Below are positions 16,941-25,270 of a stretch of 64,000 bases of DNA, in pieces (within the stretch, counting starts at the first letter, position 1; each line of letters opens with the position of its first letter). The position numbers and the translations under genes are program-made. The DNA comes from Leucobacter soli (GTDB taxonomy: Bacteria; Actinomycetota; Actinomycetes; Actinomycetales; Microbacteriaceae), in the NCBI RefSeq assembly GCF_910593785.1, contig NZ_CAJVAP010000009.1:49612-113611 (forward strand), in the 5' to 3' direction. The notes beneath the pieces are model-generated. The model did not search any database. It worked only from the letters and a program-made list of their open reading frames with translations, and was not told the origin of the DNA.

Positions 16941-18305
16941 GTGAACACCACGCCGACGCAGTCCGGCATTCACATGGCCAACGGCTTCGACCCTGCGGAG
17001 GGCGTCGCGCTCGATCCCGCCGCCGAGCAGCTGCTCCGACGGCGCGACCGGGTGCTCGGGCCCTCGTACCGGCTGTTCTACCGCGAGCCGGTGGCGGTCG
17101 AGAGCGCGAAGGGGGTCTGGCTGCGCGGCATGGACGGTCGGGACTACCTCGACGCCTACAACAACGTGCCCGCGATCGGGCACAGCCATCCCGCGGTCAC
17201 CGCGGCGGTGACCGCGCAGCTCGAGAGGCTCAACACTCACACCCGGTACCTCACCGAGCCGGTCGTCGACTACGCCGAGCGCCTGCTCACGAAGTTCCCC
17301 GCCCCGCTCGAGCGCGTCACCTTCGCCTGCACCGGCAGCGAGGCGATCGACCTGGCCATCCGCACGGCGCGCTACCAGACCGGGAACACGGGCCTCATCG
17401 TCACCGAGCACGCCTACCACGGCACCACGCTCGCCGCCGCCGAGATCTCGCCATCGCTCGGGCCGAACAACCCGATCGGCGCACACGTCGCGACGATCCC
17501 GTCGATCGACACCGCGCGCACACCGGCAGACCAGGTCGGGCCCCGGCTCCTCGAGTCGGTGCGCGCCGCGATCCAGCAGCTCGACGCGCGCGGCGTCGGG
17601 GTCGCCGCGATCATCCTCGACTCGATCTTCTCGAGCGACGGCGTGCAGGCCGAGCCGGCCGGCTTCCTCGCCCCCGTCGTCGACCTCGTGCACGAGGCCG
17701 GCGGCCTCTACATCGCCGACGAAGTGCAGCCCGGCTTCGGCCGAACGGGCCGGTGGTGGGGCTTCGAGCGCCACGGCATCTCTCCCGACCTCGTGGTGCT
17801 CGGGAAGCCCATGGGCAACGGCGTGCCGATCTCGGCGCTGGTCGGCACGGTCGAGGCGCAGCAGCGGTTCGGATCGGAGGTGCGCTACTTCAACACCTTC
17901 GGCGGCAACCCCATCAGCATCGCCGCGGCGAGCGCCGTGCTGAGCGTGATCGAATCCGACGGCCTGGTCGAGCACGCCGCCGTAGTAGGCGAGCGGATGC
18001 GCGCGGGCCTCGCATCGATCGCGGCGTCGTACGAGCGCGCGACCGACGTGCGCGGAGCCGGTCTGTTCCTCGCGTTGGATCTGGGCGAGCCCGATGCAGC
18101 GCTGACACCCGACCCCGAGCTCGCCGCACGGGTGGTCAACGCCATGCGCGAGGCCGGCATCCTGATCAGCGCGTCGGGCCCCGCCGCCGCGACCCTGAAG
18201 ATCCGACCGCCGCTGCCGTTCTCGGAGGAGAACGCCGACTTCCTGCTCGAGACCCTCGACGGCGTGCTCGCCCGAGAGACGCGGAGCCGAGCGGGAGCGC
18301 GCTGA
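16941..18305 (+). CDS. Class III PLP enzyme, phospho-lyase type (5-phosphohydroxylysine or ethanolamine-phosphate phospho-lyase-like)
   Basis: 454-aa fold-type I PLP enzyme. The PLP Asp lies in YIADEVQPGFGRTG and the Schiff-base Lys is about K289 in LGKPMGNGVPISALVG. The GKPMGNG form, together with NNVPAIGHSHPAV and HTRYLTEPVVDYAERL, resembles the AGXT2L phospho-lyases more than classic omega-aminotransferases, which usually have AKGxxxG. With a neighbouring kinase the pair would convert a hydroxylated amine through its phosphate ester to an aldehyde, ammonia and phosphate (inference). GTG 16941 follows GGGAGC; upstream in-frame ATGs fall in the promoter. Confidence 0.8.
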   Translation: MNTTPTQSGIHMANGFDPAEGVALDPAAEQLLRRRDRVLGPSYRLFYREPVAVESAKGVWLRGMDGRDYLDAYNNVPAIGHSHPAVTAAVTAQLERLNTHTRYLTEPVVDYAERLLTKFPAPLERVTFACTGSEAIDLAIRTARYQTGNTGLIVTEHAYHGTTLAAAEISPSLGPNNPIGAHVATIPSIDTARTPADQVGPRLLESVRAAIQQLDARGVGVAAIILDSIFSSDGVQAEPAGFLAPVVDLVHEAGGLYIADEVQPGFGRTGRWWGFERHGISPDLVVLGKPMGNGVPISALVGTVEAQQRFGSEVRYFNTFGGNPISIAAASAVLSVIESDGLVEHAAVVGERMRAGLASIAASYERATDVRGAGLFLALDLGEPDAALTPDPELAARVVNAMREAGILISASGPAAATLKIRPPLPFSEENADFLLETLDGVLARETRSRAGAR

Positions 18306-18329
18306 GCGCGAAGTCCGAACCGTCGCCGC

Positions 18330-19838
18330 TCAGAGGGAGGTCGACCTCCGACCGTTGAGCATCAGCCAGGTCTGCAGGGCGAGGTAGAGCTCGGTCTGCT
18401 GCGCGACGTCCTGCATCCGGCGCCCGCTCAGCTTCTCGATCTTCGAGATCCGGTAGATCAGGGTCTGGCGGTGCACGTGCAGCGCGTCCGCCGCCTCCTG
18501 CCACGAGCGGTTCGCGTCGAAGTACGCCATCAGCGAGCGCATGAGCTGCGAGTCGTTCGTACGATCGTAGGCGAGCACCTCGCCCAGCACCTGATCGACG
18601 ACGGCCTCGCCCTCGGTGATCGAGCGGGGCAGGAACGGCGAGGTGTCTTTGCCGTACACGTTGACCAGCGCGTTCTCGTCGTGCGTCGCCTCCTGCGCCC
18701 ATCGCGCCTCTCGCACGGCCTCGTCGATGCGGCCCAGCTTGCCCACCGGCATGCTGGCGCCGACGCGCGTCTCGGGCCAGGCGCCCAGGGCATCGGAGAC
18801 CGCCTCCACGCCGGCGCCCGGCACGAGGGCGAAGTTCTCGTCGCGCTCGAAGGCGACGAGCGCGGGGATCTTCGCCTGGGTGAACGCATCGTATGCGTCG
18901 TCGGTGGTCGGCCCGGCGCCGCGGGGCCAGATCAGCACCCGCCACGGCGGCTCACCGAGCTCGAACGACTCCATCTGGGCGAGCAGCGACTCGGGGTCTT
19001 CCGATCCATTGAGCAGCTGCCGCAGCAGCCGGGTTCCGCTCGTGCGCACCGACATCCGCTCGGCCGTGCGGCGCTCGACCTCGATGCCGGCGATGGTCGA
19101 GATGTGCTGCAGCAGCATCAGGTCGACCTCGGCGCGATCGCTGACCGGCTTCGCGACCATGACCGCGTGGGCGCTCTCGGCGATCGGCAGTAGGAAGGCC
19201 GTGTCGTCGCCGACGGAGATGCGCGAGAATGCGGGCAGCGCGGCCGAGGTGCTCGCGAGGTGATCGAGCACCGGTTGGGGCACGGCATCCGGCGAGGCGA
19301 GGAGCAGACGCCCCGTTCGCCGATCGAGCACCTGCAGCAGGTGCCCGCACTCGGCGCCCAATTGCTCGAGCAGGCCGTCGGAGGCCTGGGGCGAGGCGTA
19401 TGAGCGACGCATCAGATCGTAGGCGCGCAGCACCTTGGTGATGAGCGCATGACCCTTCTGCGCGTTGCTGTCGGCCACGATGCGGATGACCGTGGTCCAG
19501 AGCACGGAGTGCTCGGTCACGAGGAAGGGGAACCCCATCTCATCGGCGGCCTGCAGGGCCTCGTCCGAGACTCTCGGCGACTCGGAGTGCTGGCCGAGCG
19601 CGATGCCGGCGAGATTCGCGCGGTTCAGCTCGGTGAGGAACCGCACCTGCTCCGCCGGGTCGTGGGGCAGCAGGTGGCCGGTGGTGAGCAGCAGGTCGCC
19701 GGTACCGAGCCACTCCCACGGGTTGGGCTGATCGGTCGAGTGCGCCCAGAGCACCATGCGATCACCGCCGCTGCGGCCCGCGAGAAAGCGCGTTCGGAGC
19801 CCCGAGATCTCGGTCAGCTCGTTCACGGTCAGGCCCAT
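18330..19838 (-). CDS. PucR-family transcriptional regulator
   Basis: 502-aa regulator with both family domains. The N-terminal PucR domain (about 5-125) contains WLGTGDLLLTTGHLLP and ANLAGIALGQHS. The C-terminal HTH_30 (about 435-495) has SWQEAADALHVHRQTLIYRISKI and then EKLSGRRM. It is divergent from the purU / dimethylglycine-oxidase-like / glyA genes and probably controls them. A perfect 6-bp palindrome lies between the two directions. Confidence 0.88.
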   Translation of the reverse strand: MGLTVNELTEISGLRTRFLAGRSGGDRMVLWAHSTDQPNPWEWLGTGDLLLTTGHLLPHDPAEQVRFLTELNRANLAGIALGQHSESPRVSDEALQAADEMGFPFLVTEHSVLWTTVIRIVADSNAQKGHALITKVLRAYDLMRRSYASPQASDGLLEQLGAECGHLLQVLDRRTGRLLLASPDAVPQPVLDHLASTSAALPAFSRISVGDDTAFLLPIAESAHAVMVAKPVSDRAEVDLMLLQHISTIAGIEVERRTAERMSVRTSGTRLLRQLLNGSEDPESLLAQMESFELGEPPWRVLIWPRGAGPTTDDAYDAFTQAKIPALVAFERDENFALVPGAGVEAVSDALGAWPETRVGASMPVGKLGRIDEAVREARWAQEATHDENALVNVYGKDTSPFLPRSITEGEAVVDQVLGEVLAYDRTNDSQLMRSLMAYFDANRSWQEAADALHVHRQTLIYRISKIEKLSGRRMQDVAQQTELYLALQTWLMLNGRRSTSL

Positions 19839-19861
19839 GCTTCAACGATATGCCGAAACCC

Positions 19862-19876
19862 GTACGACATTCGTAC
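19862..19876. promoter_or_regulatory. Palindrome, candidate PucR operator
   Basis: GTACGA-CAT-TCGTAC, a perfect inverted repeat, stands 24 bp upstream of the PucR start codon and within the divergent promoter region of purU. Its position fits an operator for the adjacent regulator. Confidence 0.45.
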
Positions 19877-20003
19877 AAAGCGACCAGGGCGTTCTAGACA
19901 ATGTGGTCGTGGATCCGGCCGCCCCGCGATCTCTACATTGGGAACTGCTCGTCGCGATCCGCCATCGGCCGCGACCCTCGAGGCCGCGAGATGTCGAGAT
20001 CGC

Positions 20004-20035
20004 GACCCCTCTGGACACCGACCCCTTTGGACACC
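20004..20035 (+). repeat. Two-copy 16-bp tandem repeat in the purU leader
   Basis: GACCCCTCTGGACACC is followed at once by GACCCCTTTGGACACC (one mismatch), 20 bp upstream of the purU start. No function is evident. Confidence 0.6.
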
Positions 20036-20055
20036 GACCCGTCAAGGAGCACCGA

Positions 20056-20916
20056 ATGCCCAACGAAGCGCGCGAACTCGTCCTGGCGATCAGCTGCCCG
20101 GACAAGAAGGGTCTCGTCAACGCCGTGTCGGGCTATCTGCTGGCGCACGACTGCAACATCACCGCGAGCCAGCAGTACGAGGACCCGGTGAGCGGCAGCT
20201 TTTTCATGCGAACCCGCGCCAGCTACCCGGGCGCCACGTCGATCGAGGCGCTGAAGGCGGCGTTCCTCGCCACCGAAGAGACCTACGACATGACCTGGAG
20301 CATGACCGATGCGACCACGCGGCAGCGCGTCGCGATCCTCGTCTCGAAGGCGGGGCACTGCCTCAACGATCTGCTGTTCCGCTGGCGCACCGACCAGCTC
20401 AAGATCGACATCCCCTTCGTGGCCTCGAACCACCCGGATCTGGGGCCCGTCGTCGAGGCCGCGGGGATCCCCTTCCACCACATCCCGGTGACGGCCGAGA
20501 CGAAGCCCGAGGCCGAGGCGAGGCTGCTCTCGCTCATCGACGAGCACGACGTCGACCTGACCGTGCTCGCCCGCTACATGCAGATCCTCAGCGACGACCT
20601 CAGCCGCGAGCTGCGGGGGCGCGCCATCAACATCCACCACTCGTTCCTGCCCGGCTTCAAGGGCGCCAAGCCCTACCACCAGGCCTACGACCGCGGCGTC
20701 AAGCTGATCGGCGCGACCGCGCACTACGTCACGAGCGACCTCGACGAGGGCCCGATCATCGAGCAGGAGGTGCTGCGCGTCACGCACACGCACAGCCCGG
20801 AAGACATGGTGCTGGTCGGGCAGGATGCGGAACGCCTGGCGCTTGCGCGCGCGGTCCAGTGGCACACCGAGCATCGGGTGCTGCTCAACGGCTCGCGCAC
20901 CGTCGTCTTCAACTGA
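20056..20916 (+). CDS. purU: Formyltetrahydrofolate deformylase
   Basis: 286-aa enzyme that hydrolyses 10-formyl-THF to formate and THF. An N-terminal ACT domain (LVLAISCPDKKGLVNAVSGY) precedes the formyltransferase core. The core shows RIAILVSKAGHCLNDLL-like sequence, the catalytic region INIHHSFLPGFKGAKPYHQA, and HYVTSDLDEGPIIEQ. ATG 20056 has AAGGAG upstream; the frame is open further 5' but crosses the promoter. Here it would release THF for the downstream demethylating oxidase, a combination known from methylated-glycine catabolism. Confidence 0.93.
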   Translation: MPNEARELVLAISCPDKKGLVNAVSGYLLAHDCNITASQQYEDPVSGSFFMRTRASYPGATSIEALKAAFLATEETYDMTWSMTDATTRQRVAILVSKAGHCLNDLLFRWRTDQLKIDIPFVASNHPDLGPVVEAAGIPFHHIPVTAETKPEAEARLLSLIDEHDVDLTVLARYMQILSDDLSRELRGRAINIHHSFLPGFKGAKPYHQAYDRGVKLIGATAHYVTSDLDEGPIIEQEVLRVTHTHSPEDMVLVGQDAERLALARAVQWHTEHRVLLNGSRTVVFN

Positions 20917-20986
20917 TCTCGAAGCCGAGCGCTTCACACTCGCGGAACCCAGACGGAATACCCGTCGCAAGGAAGGAAACCAGATT

Positions 20987-23464
20987 ATGGAACGGATGGT
21001 CGATCGGTCGGTCAGCGCGGCGGAGTTCACGGACGAGGCCGAGGCCGCACTGCCGGCTCACGCAGAGGTCGTCGTGGTCGGGGGCGGCATCATCGGCGCC
21101 AGCATCGCCTACCACCTGAACCTGCTCGGCAAGAAGGACGTGCTGCTGCTCGAAGCGAACGTGCTCGCGAGCGGCACCACCTGGCACGCGGCGGGTCTCG
21201 TGAACTCGGGGCGGGGATCGGTCGCGCTCACGGAGCTCTCGAAGTACGGCGCGCGCTTCTACGAGGAGCTCGACGAGAAGAGCGGGGTCGACGTCGACTT
21301 CGTGAAGTCGGGCTCGATCAGCATCGCCCGCACGCCCGGTCGGGTCGACGAGATCCTCTACACCCGAGACATCGCCGAGCATTGCGGCGTGCCCACCGAG
21401 TACCTCACCGAGGAGCGTCTGCGCGAGGTCTGGCCGATCGCGGATCAGGAGGGCATCCTCGGCGCGCTGCTCATGCTCGACGACGGCTACATGAACCCGG
21501 GCTGGGCGAGCGTCGCGGTGACCAAGCTCGCCCATGAGGCGGGCACGGCCGTGCGCGAGCACGCCCGGGTCGACGAGCTGCTCGTCGAGAACGGTCGCAT
21601 CACCGGCGTGGTCACCGCGCGCGGCACGGTGACGGCCGACACCGTCGTGCTGGCGTGCGGGCTCTGGACCCGTGAGCTCGCGGCGAAGGTCGGCGTCTCC
21701 GTGCCGCTCTACCCCGCCGAGCACGTGCACGTGCGGTCGAACGAGGTCGAGGGGGCGGTGCGCTCGCTGCCCGTGCTCCGCGATCTCGACAACAGCTACT
21801 ACCTCCGGCACGAGCACGGCCGGCTGCTCGTGGGCGCCTTCGAGCCCGACGGCCTGCCCCGCGGCGTCGACGAGATCACGAGCGAGGGCTTCGCCGAGTT
21901 CCCCGAGGACTGGGAGCACTTCTCGGCGATCCGCGCCGCCGCAGAAAGCACGGTGCCGGGGCTCAAGGGCGCCGGCTACGACCGCTTCCTCAACGCCCCC
22001 GAGAGCTTCACCCCCGACTCGAACTTCATCATCGGCGAGACCGCCGAGGTCGACGGCCTCTTCGTCGCGGCCGGGTTCAACTCGCAGGGCATCATCTTCG
22101 CGCCCGGCGTCGGCAAGAAACTCGCGGAGTGGATCGTCACCGGCAGCTCGGACTTCGCTTCCACGGCCCTCGACGTGCGGCGCTTCTCGCCGGACCAGAA
22201 CAACCGGCACTACCTGCACGCCCGCAGCGTCGAGGCCCTCGGCCGCCTGTACGCGATGCACTGGCCGTTCAAGCAGGTGCACACGGCCCGCAACATCCGG
22301 CGCACGCCGCTCTACTCGCGCCTCGAAGAGCTGGGCGCGTGCTTCGGCGAGATCAACGGGCTCGAGCGCGCGTTCTGGTACGGGGATCCGGGCACGCGGC
22401 CCGAGTACGACCACAGCTACGGGCGCACGAGCTGGTTCGACAACGTCGCGGCCGAGCACCGCGCCACCCGCGAAGGGGTCACGCTGTTCGACCTGAGCGC
22501 CTTCGCGAAGTTCGAGGTCGCGGGCCCCGACGCGCTCGCCGTCTGCCAGCGCGTCGCCACCGCGAATGTCGACGGTCCGGTCGACAAGGCCGTGTACACG
22601 CTGTTCCTCAACGAGAACGGCACGATCGAGATCGACGGCACGATCACGCGTCTCGCCGAGGACCGATTCCTCGTCGTCACGCCATCGTTCACGCAGCGCC
22701 AGACCGAGATGATGCTGCGGAAGGAGGCGAAGGGGCGCGCGGCCGCGGTGTTCGACGCGACATCGGCGTACGCCACCATCGCTGTCACTGGCCCTCGCAG
22801 CCGCGAGCTGATGGAGCGCGTCGCTCCGCACGAGGACTGGTCGAACGAGGCGCAGCCGTATACCCACGGCCGCCGCATCGAGATCGCCGACGGCTACGCC
22901 TACTGCTTGCGCGTGAGCTTCGTCGGCGAGCTCGGCTACGAGGTCTACCCGAGCGCCGACCTCGCGGTCAACGTGTTCGATGCGCTGCTCGAGGCGGGAG
23001 AGGAGCTCGGAGTGAGGCTCGCCGGCTACCACGCGCTCGACACGCTGCGCTCCGAGAAGGGCTACCGCCACCACGGGCACGACATCGGGCCCGACGTCGA
23101 CCCGTACTCGGCCGGCCTCGGCTTCACCCTGGCGAAGGACAAGCCGGGCGGCTTCATCGGCCTCGAGGCCGTGCTGAAGCTCGACCCGAAGGCCCCGCGC
23201 CTGCGCACCGTCTACGTGAAGCTCGACGACCCCGAGCCGCTGTTCGTGCACGACGAGACGCTGTACTGCAACGGCGAGCAGGTCGGCCGCCTCTCGAGCG
23301 GAGCCTACGGGCATTCGCTCGGCGCGGCCGTCGGCCTCGCGCTGGTCGACCCCGGCGTCGACTTCGACGGAGCCTTCGAAGTGCGCTGCAAGGGCGTGCG
23401 CTACCCGGCCACCGTGTCGCGGCGCCCGTTCCACGACCCGACGGGCGAGCGCCTCAAGGTCTGA
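20987..23464 (+). CDS. FAD-dependent dimethylglycine oxidase / sarcosine dehydrogenase-like enzyme
   Basis: 825-aa two-part enzyme. The N-terminal DAO fold has EVVVVGGGIIGASIAYHLNL, and SGTTWHAAGLVNSG follows, whose His67 matches the covalent FAD His of dimethylglycine oxidase. The C-terminal half (about 425-825) is a GcvT-type folate-binding domain, with HSYGRTSWFDNVAAEHRATR and VSFVGELGYEVYPS. Such enzymes oxidise N-methyl glycines and pass the methyl carbon to THF as methylene-THF. Whether the substrate is dimethylglycine, sarcosine or another N-methyl amine cannot be settled. ATG 20987 follows AAGGAAGGAAA. purU precedes, and glyA and folD follow. Confidence 0.85.
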   Translation: MERMVDRSVSAAEFTDEAEAALPAHAEVVVVGGGIIGASIAYHLNLLGKKDVLLLEANVLASGTTWHAAGLVNSGRGSVALTELSKYGARFYEELDEKSGVDVDFVKSGSISIARTPGRVDEILYTRDIAEHCGVPTEYLTEERLREVWPIADQEGILGALLMLDDGYMNPGWASVAVTKLAHEAGTAVREHARVDELLVENGRITGVVTARGTVTADTVVLACGLWTRELAAKVGVSVPLYPAEHVHVRSNEVEGAVRSLPVLRDLDNSYYLRHEHGRLLVGAFEPDGLPRGVDEITSEGFAEFPEDWEHFSAIRAAAESTVPGLKGAGYDRFLNAPESFTPDSNFIIGETAEVDGLFVAAGFNSQGIIFAPGVGKKLAEWIVTGSSDFASTALDVRRFSPDQNNRHYLHARSVEALGRLYAMHWPFKQVHTARNIRRTPLYSRLEELGACFGEINGLERAFWYGDPGTRPEYDHSYGRTSWFDNVAAEHRATREGVTLFDLSAFAKFEVAGPDALAVCQRVATANVDGPVDKAVYTLFLNENGTIEIDGTITRLAEDRFLVVTPSFTQRQTEMMLRKEAKGRAAAVFDATSAYATIAVTGPRSRELMERVAPHEDWSNEAQPYTHGRRIEIADGYAYCLRVSFVGELGYEVYPSADLAVNVFDALLEAGEELGVRLAGYHALDTLRSEKGYRHHGHDIGPDVDPYSAGLGFTLAKDKPGGFIGLEAVLKLDPKAPRLRTVYVKLDDPEPLFVHDETLYCNGEQVGRLSSGAYGHSLGAAVGLALVDPGVDFDGAFEVRCKGVRYPATVSRRPFHDPTGERLKV

Positions 23465-23507
23465 GGCGCTGGCGGTCCGGGCGGCGAGGGATCGCGCCGC
23501 CCGTGCT

Positions 23508-23597
23508 CGCCTGCAGGATCGCACCGATCAGCAGAATCGCACCCCGTTACCCGGTTCTGCAGGTGCGAAATCGCAGATCGGTGCGATCCTGCAGGCG
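23508..23597. repeat. Long hairpin between the oxidase and glyA
   Basis: Perfect 22-bp arms 23508-23529 and 23576-23597 enclose 46 nt that contain a nested pairing (GCAGAA 23531-23536 with TTCTGC 23555-23560). It lies 44 bp after the oxidase stop and 60 bp before the riboswitch. It probably terminates the first operon, leaving glyA under riboswitch control. Confidence 0.65.
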
Positions 23598-23654
23598 GGC
23601 GGACCCGAATCGTGCCCGTCCAGATGAGCCGGCGGCCTCGCTGCTAAGATCGTG

Positions 23655-23730
23655 ACTGTCGTGACTGGCGTACAGATGGGAAACCATCGGGGAGCGACGC
23701 ACTCAGTAGGCCGCTCGCCTGGGCCGCAGA
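23655..23730 (+). promoter_or_regulatory. ZTP riboswitch (pfl motif) of glyA
   Basis: The leader contains the conserved ZTP/ZMP aptamer parts in order: CGTGACTGGCG (23660-23670), a short stem with GATGGGAAACCATC, CGGGGAGCGAC, a variable loop, then CCGCTCGCCTGGGCC. Known pfl-motif RNAs sense the folate-stress signals ZTP/ZMP and sit upstream of glyA or folD, which fits the gene that follows. The aptamer ends about 25 nt before the Shine-Dalgarno GGGAG, and no terminator stem is obvious, so control may be at translation (inference). Confidence 0.82.
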
Positions 23731-23762
23731 TCCTGGAAACACATCAACAAGGGAGACGCTAC

Positions 23763-25046
23763 GTGTCGAACCAGTCCGCATTCTTCAACGAGCCCCTCGA
23801 GGTCGTCGACCCCGAGATCGCAGAAGTCCTGAAGAACGAGCTCGGCCGCCAGCGCGGCACGCTCGAGATGATCGCGAGCGAGAACTTCGTTCCGCGCGCC
23901 GTGCTCGAGTCGCAGGGCTCAGTGCTCACCAACAAGTACGCCGAGGGGTACCCCGGGCGCCGCTACTACGGCGGCTGCGAGTTCGTCGACATCGCCGAGG
24001 AACTGGCGCGCGAGCGGGCCAAGAGCCTCTTCGGCGCCGCCTACGCGAACGTGCAGCCCCACTCGGGCGCGAGCGCCAACGCCGCTGTGCTCAGCGCGAT
24101 CGCCGAGCCGGGCGACACGATCCTGGGCCTCGAGCTCGCGCACGGCGGGCACCTGACCCACGGCATGAAGCTGAACTTCTCGGGCAAGCTCTACAACGTC
24201 GTGCACTACGGCGTCGACCCCGAGACGTTCCTCGTCGACATGGAGGTCGTCCGCCAGAAGGCGCTCGAGCATCGGCCCAAGGTGATCATCGCCGGTTGGT
24301 CGGCCTACCCGCGCACGCTCGACTTCGCGGCGTTCCGCGAGGTCGCCGACGAGGTCGGCGCGACCCTGTGGGTCGACATGGCGCACTTCGCCGGTCTGGT
24401 CGCCGCCGGCCTGCACCCGAACCCCGTGCCGCACGCCCACGTGACCTCGTCGACGGTCCACAAGACCATCGGCGGCCCCCGCTCGGGCTTCATCCTGACG
24501 AACGACCTCGAGATCTACAAGCGGCTCAACTCGAACGTGTTCCCCGGCCAGCAGGGCGGGCCGCTGATGCACGTGATCGCGGCGAAGGCGACCGCGTTCA
24601 AGCTCGCGGCCACCGAGGAGTTCGCTGAGCGCCAGACCCGTACCCTCTCGGGCGCGAAGCTCCTCGCCGAGGCGTTGACGAGCGACGCATCGAAGGCGGC
24701 CGGCGTCGACGTGCTGACCGGCGGCACCGACGTGCACCTGGTGCTCGCCGACCTGCGGAACAGCGAGCTCGACGGCCAGCAGGCGGAGGACGCCCTCCAC
24801 GCGGTCGGCATCACGGTGAACCGCAACGCGGTGCCGTTCGACCCGCGCCCGCCGATGGTCACCTCGGGGCTGCGGATCGGTACCCCGGCGCTCGCGACCC
24901 GCGGCTTCGGCGACACCGAGTTCGTGCAGGTCGCCGAGATCATCGCCGCCACCCTGCAGCAGAGCGGCGACGTCGCCGCTCTGCGTGCGCAGGTGCAGGA
25001 TCTCGCCGAGGCGTTCCCGCTCTACCCCGGCCTCGAGAACTGGTAA
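23763..25046 (+). CDS. glyA: Serine hydroxymethyltransferase
   Basis: 427-aa PLP enzyme interconverting serine + THF and glycine + methylene-THF. Motifs: [20 protein letters not shown], the pair [16 protein letters not shown], and the PLP Lys in [13 protein letters not shown], the actinobacterial variant of THKTLRGPRGG. The GTG at 23763 ([10 protein letters not shown]) is the real start: AAGGGAG is 7 nt upstream and sequence further 5' is the riboswitch. It receives glycine and methylene-THF from the upstream oxidase. Confidence 0.95.
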   Translation: MSNQSAFFNEPLEVVDPEIAEVLKNELGRQRGTLEMIASENFVPRAVLESQGSVLTNKYAEGYPGRRYYGGCEFVDIAEELARERAKSLFGAAYANVQPHSGASANAAVLSAIAEPGDTILGLELAHGGHLTHGMKLNFSGKLYNVVHYGVDPETFLVDMEVVRQKALEHRPKVIIAGWSAYPRTLDFAAFREVADEVGATLWVDMAHFAGLVAAGLHPNPVPHAHVTSSTVHKTIGGPRSGFILTNDLEIYKRLNSNVFPGQQGGPLMHVIAAKATAFKLAATEEFAERQTRTLSGAKLLAEALTSDASKAAGVDVLTGGTDVHLVLADLRNSELDGQQAEDALHAVGITVNRNAVPFDPRPPMVTSGLRIGTPALATRGFGDTEFVQVAEIIAATLQQSGDVAALRAQVQDLAEAFPLYPGLENW

Positions 25047-25132
25047 CCGGCCGCATTCTGTGCACGCGGCACGCGTCGCCCGGCCCATCATGGATGAGGC
25101 CCGGCGGCGCGTGCCGCGTGGGCGGATGACCA

Positions 25133-25234
25133 CCCGTCATCCTGCGCGAGCGAAGCGAGTCGCAGGATCCAGGCGGACCGGGCAGCACATGGATCCTGCG
25201 ACTCCCGGCTTCGCCCTCCGCGCCGGATGACGGG
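25133..25234. repeat. About 100-bp imperfect palindrome between glyA and folD
   Basis: Outer perfect arms 25133-25142/25225-25234 and inner perfect arms 25157-25170/25191-25204 are joined by partly pairing segments (GCGAAGC with GCTTCGC). The whole could form one long hairpin. It ends 16 bp before a short leader reading frame and 36 bp before folD. The phrase CCTGCGCGAGCGAAGCGAGTC suggests a dispersed intergenic repeat of this genus (inference). Confidence 0.65.
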
Positions 25235-25270
25235 GGAGGAGCACACACAGATGACGAAGGGAATGCGGAC

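Noticed and set aside
19756..20055. Upstream extension of PurU (100 codons)
   Set aside because: It crosses the PucR operator and a tandem repeat and overlaps the regulator's start; ATG 20056 has AAGGAG.
20909..23524. Very long open frame (871 codons) opposite the dimethylglycine-oxidase-like gene
   Set aside because: Composition is Arg/Ala/Val/Asp/His-rich without domains, a typical antisense shadow of a high-GC gene whose plus-strand frame has clear FAD and GcvT motifs.
23652..23762. N-terminal extension of GlyA
   Set aside because: The extension coincides with the ZTP riboswitch, and a strong ribosome binding site precedes GTG 23763.
25040..25270. CRISPR-like repeats near the glyA-folD gap
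   Set aside because: The repeats are inverted, not direct, with no regular spacers and no cas genes.
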